DNA of 5,705 nt from Dehalococcoidia bacterium (GTDB lineage Bacteria > Chloroflexota > Dehalococcoidia > Tepidiformales > Tepidiformaceae), in the NCBI GenBank assembly GCA_009838385.1, contig VXRS01000089.1:1-5705 (forward strand). The letters are read 5' to 3'. Positions 1 through 4,087 of this stretch are shown here, piece by piece (within the stretch, counting starts at the first letter, position 1; the number at the start of each line of letters is the position of its first letter). The notes beneath the pieces are model-generated. The model did not search any database. It was not told the DNA's origin and saw only the letters and a program-made list of their open reading frames with translations. Made by a program: the position numbers and the translations under genes.

Positions 1-290
1 GCCTCCACCGCCCGCACGAGCGCCCGCCCCGCCCCCGGCTCTCGCGAGGCCAGCAGATCGAAGCTAGCGATCCCCTCGTCCTCGTGCCGTCGCACCACGC
101 CCGCGACCCCGCCCTCGCACTCCGCCAGCAGGAACGCCTCGCCCGTCTGCATGCGCACGGCGAGGTCGGCTTCGGAGGGAGGTTCCGGCTCCGGGTAGCT
201 GGCGTTCGACTCCGCGAACGCCTCCGCCAACAGCTCCGCCAGCTCGGGTGCGTCGTCGCTATCGGCGGCACGGACGGCGAAGCGGCTCAC
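1..290 (-). CDS. GNAT family N-acetyltransferase, N-terminal part (cut by window edge)
   Basis: The minus strand reads open from a GTG at 290 to the window edge, giving 96 residues. The start VSRFAVRAADSDDAPELAEL has the usual GNAT opening: a first beta strand followed by R-x-A-D-x-x-D-A and a Leu/Ala-rich helix 1. Residues about 52-66 (AFLLAECEGGVAGVV) fit the next two strands. GAGRA at about 86-90 fits the acetyl-CoA pyrophosphate-binding loop (motif A, R/Q-x-x-G-x-G/A). The window ends just after it, so the C-terminal half is missing. These enzymes transfer an acetyl group from acetyl-CoA to an amine; the substrate cannot be told from this fragment. GTG is chosen because homology-like sequence begins there. 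No Shine-Dalgarno site precedes it, but a TACGAT box lies six bases upstream, so the transcript may be leaderless. It diverges from the thiolase gene. The family call rests on motif pattern only. Confidence 0.7.
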   Translation of the reverse strand, partial: MSRFAVRAADSDDAPELAELLAEAFAESNASYPEPEPPSEADLAVRMQTGEAFLLAECEGGVAGVVRRHEDEGIASFDLLASREPGAGRALVRAVE

Positions 291-296
291 GCCGCA

Positions 297-302
297 ATCG
301 TA
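297..302 (-). promoter_or_regulatory. Candidate -10 box (TACGAT) of a leaderless acetyltransferase transcript
   Basis: On the minus strand TACGAT ends exactly six bases before the GTG start, which would place the transcription start at or next to the start codon. No convincing -35 box is seen. The same TANNNT plus six-base spacing occurs before the 70-residue gene and before rpiB. Confidence 0.35.
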
Positions 303-326
303 GAGGTCGGGCCGCTCAGGTGCCCG

Positions 327-343
327 CGCCCTCCTCAAGGGCG
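327..343. repeat. Inverted repeat in the divergent intergenic region
   Basis: CGCCCT and AGGGCG form a 6-bp stem around CCTCA. An alternative and mutually exclusive 6-bp stem pairs CCCTCC (329-334) with GGAGGG (343-348). Both lie just upstream of the candidate thiolase -10 box, where an operator could sit, but in such GC-rich DNA chance cannot be excluded. Confidence 0.4.
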
Positions 344-350
344 GAGGGGC

Positions 351-356
351 TACAAT
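351..356 (+). promoter_or_regulatory. Candidate -10 box (TACAAT) for the thiolase gene
   Basis: TACAAT matches the sigma-70-type TATAAT consensus at five of six bases and is an AT-rich hexamer in otherwise very GC-rich DNA. A start of transcription near 363 would give a leader of about 46 nt containing the palindrome at 371-388 and the ribosome binding site. No recognisable -35 box lies 16-18 bp upstream. Confidence 0.45.
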
Positions 357-370
357 GTCGCGCACAATTC

Positions 371-388
371 CGGCGGCGCGCGCCGCCG
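371..388. repeat. Perfect 18-bp GC palindrome in the thiolase leader
   Basis: CGGCGGCGCGCGCCGCCG is its own reverse complement. In RNA it could form a 7-bp hairpin with a GCGC loop ending six bases before the Shine-Dalgarno site. It could affect translation or be a protein-binding site; neither is shown by the sequence. Confidence 0.55.
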
Positions 389-393
389 CTCCC

Positions 394-401
394 AGGGAAG
401 G
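394..401 (+). promoter_or_regulatory. Ribosome binding site that sets the thiolase start
   Basis: AGGGAAGG lies seven bases before the ATG at 409. It favours this start over the in-frame ATG at 355, whose extra 18 residues (Arg/Ala/Pro-rich) have no counterpart in thiolases. Confidence 0.6.
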
Positions 402-408
402 TACCGCC

Positions 409-1584
409 ATGGAAGATGTTGTTCTCGCAAGCGGCGTTCGCACCGCTATCGGCACGTTCAACGGCTCGCTCGCCAACACACCCGCCAGTGAGCTCGGCTC
501 CACCGTCATCGCCGAGGCCGTCAATCGCGCCGGCGTCGACGTTGGTGAGGTCGACCAGATCGTCATGGGCATCGTCGGTCAGGTGGCCGAGGATGCCTAC
601 CTCTCGCGCGTCTCCGGCATCAGGGCCGGCATCCCCGTCGAGACGCCGGCGGTCAACATCAACCGCCTCTGCGGCAGCGGCCTCGAGGCCATCAACACCG
701 CCGCGCGCTACATCGAGACGGGCGACGCCGACGTGGTCGTTGCCGGCGGCGCCGAGAACATGACGCGCCTGCCCTTCTACCTGCGCAAGGCTCGTTCCGG
801 CTACCGCCTCGGCCACGACACCATCGAGGACGGCATCGTCAAGCTCCTCAGCGACCCCTTCGAGGACACCCACATGGGGATTACCGCGGAGAAGCTGGCT
901 GAGGAGTACGAGATCTCCCGCACGGCCCAGGACGAGTTCTCCGCCGAGAGCCAGCGACGCGCCCTGAACGCCATCGAGCAGGGCTACTTCAAGGACCAGA
1001 TCGTCCCCGTCACGGTGCGCGAGCGCCGCGAGGAGCGCGTCTTCGACACGGACGAGTTCCCGCGCGCGAGCACGCCCGAACAGCTCGCCAAGCTGCGCCC
1101 CGCCTTCAAGAAGGACGGCATGGTGACGCCCGGCAATGCAAGCGGCATCAACGACGGCGCCGCCGCCACGGTCGTGATGAGTGCGGCCAAGGCCGACGCG
1201 CTGGGCGTGAAGCCGCGCATGCGCCTTATCGCCCGCGCCGAGGCCGGCGTCGACCCGTCGATCATGGGCAGCGGCCCCATCCCGGCCGTACACAAGGTGC
1301 TCGACAAGGCCGACATGTCCCTCGACCAGATGGACGTGATTGAGCTGAACGAGGCCTTCGCCAGCGTTGCCTGCGCCTGCTCCAACGAGCTCTCGCTCGA
1401 CCCGCAGAAGACGAACCCGAACGGCGGCGCCATCGCCCTCGGCCACCCCGTGGGCGCGACCGGCACCATCCTGACGGTGAAGCTGATGCACGAGCTGGAG
1501 CGCACGGGTGGCCGCTACGGCCTGGTCAGCCTCTGCATCGGCGGCGGCCAGGGCATCGCCACCATCTTCGAGCGCCTCGACTAG
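409..1584 (+). CDS. Thiolase (acetyl-CoA C-acyltransferase / acetyl-CoA acetyltransferase)
   Basis: This 391-residue protein has the length and order of a complete type II thiolase. It condenses two acyl-CoA molecules or cleaves 3-ketoacyl-CoA with CoA, in the cytoplasm. The N-terminal half carries the nucleophile Cys88 in NRLCGSG. The C-terminal half carries NEAFA (about 314-318), the catalytic His346 in GGAIALGHPVGATG, and the second catalytic Cys376 in CIGGGQG. These match Cys89, His348 and Cys378 of the well-studied Zoogloea enzyme, so the active site is intact. The start is MEDVVLASGVRTAIG, supported by a ribosome binding site and the usual thiolase beginning. Sequence alone does not separate biosynthetic acetoacetyl-CoA thiolase (atoB/phaA type) from degradative 3-ketoacyl-CoA thiolase (fadA type), and no partner gene such as fadB lies beside it. 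The stop codon is followed at once by the first repeat array, which may act as its 3' end. Confidence 0.93.
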   Translation: MEDVVLASGVRTAIGTFNGSLANTPASELGSTVIAEAVNRAGVDVGEVDQIVMGIVGQVAEDAYLSRVSGIRAGIPVETPAVNINRLCGSGLEAINTAARYIETGDADVVVAGGAENMTRLPFYLRKARSGYRLGHDTIEDGIVKLLSDPFEDTHMGITAEKLAEEYEISRTAQDEFSAESQRRALNAIEQGYFKDQIVPVTVRERREERVFDTDEFPRASTPEQLAKLRPAFKKDGMVTPGNASGINDGAAATVVMSAAKADALGVKPRMRLIARAEAGVDPSIMGSGPIPAVHKVLDKADMSLDQMDVIELNEAFASVACACSNELSLDPQKTNPNGGAIALGHPVGATGTILTVKLMHELERTGGRYGLVSLCIGGGQGIATIFERLD

Positions 1585-1713
1585 AAGAGGAGAGCGCCGC
1601 GCTCCGCTTCGCTGCGCGCGGCTGAGTGGAGCGCTCGCGCCTGCGGCGCCTCGCTGAGGAGAGCGGCGGACTCCGTCCGCCTGAGTGGAGCGCGCGGCAT
1701 CGCCGCGCTCAGT
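1585..1713 (+). repeat. Array of four core-plus-hairpin repeat units after thiolase
   Basis: A 12-base core, consensus CTGAG(G/T)(A/G)GAGCG, occurs at 1587-1596 (lacking its first two bases), 1622-1633, 1654-1665 and 1681-1692, at spacings of about 27-35 bases. Each core runs into a GC-rich hairpin: GCCGCGC/GCGCGGC (1596-1602 with 1616-1622), GCGCC/GGCGC (1637-1641 with 1645-1649, plus outer AGCG/CGCT), GGCGGAC/GTCCGCC (1665-1671 with 1675-1681) and GCGCGGC/GCCGCGC (1692-1698 with 1702-1708). Stem sequences differ between units while pairing is kept, so structure seems to be what is conserved. The array begins directly after the thiolase TAG and is the inverted counterpart of the array at 2011-2106. 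It could be a termination or RNA-stabilising region, or a REP-like dispersed repeat. Confidence 0.85.
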
Positions 1714-1784
1714 TGGCACCAGGCTTGGGTTGGAATATGGACGGTGATGGCCGCCCTATGTCACCGAGCTTGCCAACGACAAGG

Positions 1785-1790
1785 TATGCT
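1785..1790 (+). promoter_or_regulatory. Candidate -10 box (TATGCT) of a leaderless small gene
   Basis: TATGCT ends six bases before the ATG at 1797, the position expected if transcription begins at the start codon. No usable -35 box lies 16-18 bp upstream. A second weak candidate further upstream is TTGGCA (1713-1718), 17 bp, then TATGGA (1736-1741). Confidence 0.35.
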
Positions 1791-1796
1791 GAAGGC

Positions 1797-2009
1797 ATGC
1801 CAGTAGCTCCAGAGTGGGACGACCGTCGACTGCAGATCAGGCGTCTTATTCGCGAGAGCCAGGCACGGCGAGTGCGCTACAGGGTGGAGCGGGCAGCCCG
1901 TGAGACGGCAGGAACCCGTGATGTCGAGTCCCCAGATGCAAATCAGGTGCTGCTTGAGGCCATCCTCGCGACTGTGACCCGCATCGAAGCAAGGCTCGCG
2001 GACCGCTAG
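1797..2009 (+). CDS. Small hypothetical protein between inverted repeat arrays
   Basis: The reading frame encodes 70 residues beginning MPVAPEWDDRR. I do not recognise a family. The product is hydrophilic and rich in Arg, Ala and Glu. It has an amphipathic look in its N-terminal part (RLQIRRLIRESQARRVRYRVERAA, about 11-34), then a more polar stretch, and an amphipathic C-terminal helix (about 50-68, with LLEAILATVTRIEARL). This suggests an alpha-helical, possibly coiled-coil protein with no signal peptide or membrane segment. The frame stays open upstream to about 1626, but that part runs through repeat DNA and gives low-complexity sequence. The ATG at 1797 is therefore preferred, supported by TATGCT six bases before it and the absence of a Shine-Dalgarno site. 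Its TAG stop at 2007-2009 falls immediately before the second array. It is bracketed by inverted arrays and may have moved with them, or it may be non-coding filler. Confidence 0.5.
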   Translation: MPVAPEWDDRRLQIRRLIRESQARRVRYRVERAARETAGTRDVESPDANQVLLEAILATVTRIEARLADR

Positions 2010-2010
2010 C

Positions 2011-2106
2011 CGCGCCCCACTCAGCGCGGCGATAGCCGCGCGCTTTCCTCAGGCCGGGCGCAGCCCGCCGCTCTCCTCAGCCGCGCTCGCGCGGCGCTCT
2101 CCTCAG
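2011..2106 (-). repeat. Inverted array of four core-plus-hairpin repeat units after rpiB
   Basis: On the minus strand, starting at rpiB, the cores are CTGAGGAGAGCG (2106-2095), CTGAGGAGAGCG (2080-2069), CTGAGGAAAGCG (2052-2041) and CTGAGTGGGGCG (2024-2013). Hairpins between them are GCCGCGC/GCGCGGC (2080-2086 with 2089-2095), CGGGC/GCCCG (2055-2059 with 2063-2067) and GCGCGGC/GCCGCGC with a GATA loop on the plus strand (2024-2030 with 2035-2041). The first core contains the rpiB stop codon TGA (2105-2103). The orientation is opposite to the array at 1585-1713, so each array reads core then hairpin in the transcription direction of the flanking metabolic gene. In both arrays the unit nearest the small gene is the CTGAGTGG variant. 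Confidence 0.85.
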
Positions 2107-2528
2107 TCGATCTGTGCGATGCGGCGGGCGTGACGCCCGCCGTCGAAGGGCGTGTCGAGCCACGTCCCGACGATGTCGAGCGCCGTCTCCAGGCTGACCA
2201 TGCGCTGGCCGATGGAGATGACGTTGGCGTCGTTGTGGCGACGCCCCATCTCCGCCGATTCGTGGCTCCAGCAGAGCGCGCAGCGCACCCCCGCCACCCG
2301 GTTCGCGACCATTGCCTCGCCGTTCCCGGAGCCTCCCAGCACGATGCCGCGCTCGCAGTCGCCGCTCGCGACCGCCTCCGCGGCGGGGTGGATGAAGAGG
2401 GGGTAGTCGCACGACTCGTCCGAGTCCGTGCCGAAGTCGACCGGCTCGTGGCCGCGCTCGGCGAGGAAGGCCTTGATCGCCTCCTTGTACTCGTAGCCGG
2501 CGTGGTCGGAGGCGATGGCGATGCGCAT
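2103..2528 (-). CDS. rpiB: Ribose-5-phosphate isomerase B (RpiB/LacAB family)
   Basis: The 141-residue product has the normal length of RpiB, the cytoplasmic isomerase that interconverts ribose 5-phosphate and ribulose 5-phosphate in the non-oxidative pentose phosphate pathway. It opens with the family's MRIAIASDHAG; Asp8 and His9 belong to the substrate site. The phosphate and active-site loop is GGSGNGEAMVANRVAG (65-80), followed by CALCWS and the RRHNDAN segment with His98 and Asn99. Where Escherichia coli RpiB has a catalytic Cys in CGTGxG, this protein has Gly65, and Glu71 of GNGE sits where the Mycobacterium tuberculosis enzyme uses a Glu. It is thus of the Mycobacterium-like subtype. 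The ATG start fits the family exactly. There is no Shine-Dalgarno site, but TAGACT lies six bases upstream. It converges on the small gene and thiolase, and its stop codon lies inside the first unit of the repeat array. Confidence 0.93.
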   Translation of the reverse strand: MRIAIASDHAGYEYKEAIKAFLAERGHEPVDFGTDSDESCDYPLFIHPAAEAVASGDCERGIVLGGSGNGEAMVANRVAGVRCALCWSHESAEMGRRHNDANVISIGQRMVSLETALDIVGTWLDTPFDGGRHARRIAQID

Positions 2529-2534
2529 GGCGGG

Positions 2535-2562
2535 AGTCTACCGGCTGGGCCCGCAGGGCCAA
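2535..2562 (-). promoter_or_regulatory. Candidate rpiB promoter, leaderless type
   Basis: On the minus strand TTGGCC (2562-2557) is followed after 16 bp by TAGACT (2540-2535), then CCCGCC, then the rpiB ATG. Spacing fits a sigma-70-type promoter that starts transcription at the start codon. It would let rpiB be expressed regardless of the terminator-like hairpin upstream. Confidence 0.45.
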
Positions 2563-2587
2563 CGGCGGCGGCGATCGCGGGATAGCA

Positions 2588-2613
2588 ACAGGCCCCGGTT
2601 TCCCGGGGCCTGT
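2588..2613 (-). terminator. Strong GC hairpin, probable transcription terminator or attenuator
   Basis: ACAGGCCCCGG (2588-2598) pairs perfectly with CCGGGGCCTGT (2603-2613) around a four-base loop. On the minus strand the stem is followed by TTGCTAT rather than a true run of T. On the plus strand what follows is GTAGGTC, so minus-strand use is more likely. It lies after lysC and the leader-like region and about 60 bp before rpiB. It could end lysC transcription, or act as the terminator of an attenuator that controls read-through into rpiB. Confidence 0.65.
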
Positions 2614-2676
2614 GTAGGTCTCTTCGCGGTACTGCCTCCGCCCTGCACCCGTTCCGGGCTGAAGGCTTCCCGCTTC

Positions 2677-2695
2677 GGCCCGCGCGTGGCGGGCC
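2677..2695 (-). repeat. Perfect hairpin directly after the leader-peptide stop
   Basis: GGCCCGC (2677-2683) pairs with GCGGGCC (2689-2695) around a five-base loop. On the minus strand it begins at the base after the TGA of the 17-residue reading frame, so a ribosome finishing or stalling on that frame would cover or free it. That position is usual for the pause hairpin of a peptide-dependent attenuator, but competing pairings cannot be ranked by eye. Confidence 0.5.
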
Positions 2696-2749
2696 TCAGA
2701 ACTGCACGATCAGTACTCCGAGGAGGAGGTGAGTCTTGACGTGGTACAC
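2696..2749 (-). CDS. Possible 17-residue leader peptide rich in branched-chain residues
   Basis: A GTG at 2749 opens a frame encoding (M)YHVKTHLLLGVLIVQF and ending in TGA. Seven of eight consecutive residues (LLLGVLIV) are Leu, Val or Ile. AGGGAGG lies six bases upstream, the best ribosome binding site in the window. A perfect hairpin starts right after the stop, and a strong terminator-like stem lies 83 bp further on. Together these look like a peptide-dependent attenuator of the leucine/isoleucine-valine type. No branched-chain biosynthesis gene follows, however; the next gene is rpiB. Alternatives are a tiny hydrophobic toxin-like peptide or a chance frame in a structured RNA: the ribosome binding site can pair with ACCTCC inside the frame, and ACGTG/CACGT forms an inner stem. 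The call is inference from arrangement, with no homology known to me. Confidence 0.4.
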   Translation of the reverse strand: MYHVKTHLLLGVLIVQF

Positions 2750-2755
2750 GTGCGA

Positions 2756-2762
2756 CCTCCCT
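2756..2762 (-). promoter_or_regulatory. Strong ribosome binding site before the leader-peptide frame
   Basis: AGGGAGG on the minus strand stands six bases before GTG. It is notable because three other genes here show no such site. It is also complementary to ACCTCC at the His-Leu-Leu codons of the frame, so it could be hidden by folding. Confidence 0.5.
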
Positions 2763-2778
2763 ACGGTGTTCTGGGCTC

Positions 2779-2799
2779 ACCTTACACCGGCTGTCAAGG
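2779..2799 (-). promoter_or_regulatory. Perfect TTGACA inside an interrupted inverted repeat
   Basis: On the minus strand a consensus TTGACA (2797-2792) is followed seven bases later by TAAGGT (2784-2779). That is too close for a standard -35/-10 pair. The same bases form an interrupted inverted repeat: CCTTGACA against TGTAAGG, with one unpaired G. TAAGGT alone could serve as a -10 box giving a start near 2772, just ahead of the leader-peptide ribosome binding site. The repeat could be an operator, or a weak terminator for lysC. Confidence 0.35.
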
Positions 2800-2820
2800 T
2801 CGCGAGGTGGGCTTGCTGAC

Positions 2821-4044
2821 CTACACCTGGTCCGGGTCGTCGAGCCCGAAGACGGTGTGCAGGGCGTTCACCGCCTGTCCCATGTGGTCCTCGTGGACGA
2901 TGCAGGTGATGCGGATCTCGCTCGTCGTGATCAGGTCGATGTTCACCTCCGCGTCGGCCAGCGCCCGGAACATGCGCGCTGCGTAGCCCGGCTCCGTCTG
3001 GATGCCCGCGCCCACGATGCTCACCTTCCCGAGGTTGGTGTCGGCGGTGTAGCCGTCGGCCCCGATCGCGTCACAGATCTCGGACATTAGACCCTCCGCC
3101 CGGCGCAGGTCCTCGCGCGCGAGCGTGAACGTGAGGTCCGTCAGGTTCCGCTCGCTCGCGTTCTGCACGATCGTGTCGACGCTCACGCCCGCCTCGGCGA
3201 GCGGCTCGAAGATCTGGGCGGCGATGCCGCGCCGGTCGGGCACGTGCCGTAGCGTCACCTTCGCGATGTCGTGGTCGTCCACGACGCCGCGGACGCGGTT
3301 GCGTTCCTCCATCTCGGGGCCTCCATGGATGAGAGTGCCTGGCGCGTCGACCATGCTCGACGCCACCAGGATGGGCAGATCGTTCGTTGCCGCCACCTCG
3401 ACGGCGCGGTTGTGCATCACCTGCGAGCCCTGCGTCGCCATCTCCAGCATCTCTTCGTAGTGGACGTCGGCCAGGCGGCGGGCGTTGGGGACCATGCGGG
3501 GGTCGGCGGTGTAGATGCCCTCGACGTCCTTGTAGGTCTCGCAGCGATCGGCGCCAAGGGCCACGCCCAGCGCCACCGCTGTCAGGTCGCTCGCGCCACG
3601 CCCCAGCGTGACGTAGTCGGCCTCCTCGGTGACCCCCTGGAAGCCGGCCACGATGGGGATGCGCCCGGCGCGCAGCTCCTCCTCGATGCGGTCGGCGTCG
3701 ATCCGCTGGATGCGGCCGGAACCGTGGGACGCCCGCGAGTAGATGCCCGCTTGGCTTCCTGTCAGCCCGACCGCTTCCTGCTCCATCGCGTGCAGGGCCA
3801 TCGCCAGCAGCGCCGCCGACATGTGCTCGCCCGTGGCGAGCAGCTGGTCGAGCTCGCGCGGGTCCGGGTTGGGCGAGACCTCGAGGGCGAGGTCGATGAG
3901 CTCGTCCGTGCGGTTCCCCATGGCCGAGACGACCACGACCACCTCGTCGCCCGCGCGCACGCGACCGGCGACCTGCCCGGCCACATGCCGGATGCGCTCC
4001 GCATCGGCGACGGACGTCCCCCCGAACTTCTGCACGACCCGCAT
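2821..4044 (-). CDS. lysC: Aspartate kinase (aspartokinase), LysC type with two ACT domains
   Basis: The 407-residue product phosphorylates aspartate to 4-phospho-aspartate, the first step to lysine, threonine, methionine and diaminopimelate, in the cytoplasm. The kinase domain (about 1-245) begins with KFGGTS (6-11) and contains TGEH (71-74), GRGASD (148-153) and YKDVEGIYTADPR (171-183), all typical catalytic and ATP-binding segments. Two ACT domains follow. The first, about 263-320, contains VSVDTIVQNASE; the second, about 341-400, contains GAGIQTEPGYAARMF and ITTSEIRIT. This single-function layout is the allosteric class inhibited by lysine and/or threonine; which effector applies cannot be read by eye. 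The ATG at 4044 is chosen because MRVVQKFGGTS is where homologs start. An in-frame GTG at 4074 would add ten residues. Neither start has a Shine-Dalgarno site. It follows the exported-protein gene on the same strand by 43 bp (13 bp from the GTG), so co-transcription is possible. Confidence 0.95.
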   Translation of the reverse strand: MRVVQKFGGTSVADAERIRHVAGQVAGRVRAGDEVVVVVSAMGNRTDELIDLALEVSPNPDPRELDQLLATGEHMSAALLAMALHAMEQEAVGLTGSQAGIYSRASHGSGRIQRIDADRIEEELRAGRIPIVAGFQGVTEEADYVTLGRGASDLTAVALGVALGADRCETYKDVEGIYTADPRMVPNARRLADVHYEEMLEMATQGSQVMHNRAVEVAATNDLPILVASSMVDAPGTLIHGGPEMEERNRVRGVVDDHDIAKVTLRHVPDRRGIAAQIFEPLAEAGVSVDTIVQNASERNLTDLTFTLAREDLRRAEGLMSEICDAIGADGYTADTNLGKVSIVGAGIQTEPGYAARMFRALADAEVNIDLITTSEIRITCIVHEDHMGQAVNALHTVFGLDDPDQV

Positions 4045-4087
4045 GGAGTAGAGGATGCGCCAGCGCACCCTCACGCGCTATTCATGG

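Noticed and set aside
316..1719. Long open frame antisense to thiolase (467 codons)
   Set aside because: It mirrors the thiolase codons in GC-rich DNA and gives low-complexity sequence. The sense strand has an intact active site, a ribosome binding site and full family length.
1626..1796. N-terminal extension of the small gene upstream of ATG 1797
   Set aside because: It would translate straight through the repeat array and gives Arg/Ala/Gly-rich low-complexity sequence.
1585..2106. CRISPR array
   Set aside because: Units are 27-35 bases with hairpins directly abutting the cores, no unique spacers of constant length, opposite orientations and no cas genes.
2538..2780. 80-codon minus-strand frame across the rpiB upstream region
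   Set aside because: It runs through the terminator stem and the rpiB promoter and is Arg/Pro-rich with no motif; the short 17-residue frame has far better start signals.
2735..2820. Short plus-strand frame starting TTG after GGAGGTG at about 2724-2730
   Set aside because: It has a possible ribosome binding site but a weak start codon and no promoter, and no gene follows on that strand; the purine-rich run is the complement of the minus-strand Leu codons.
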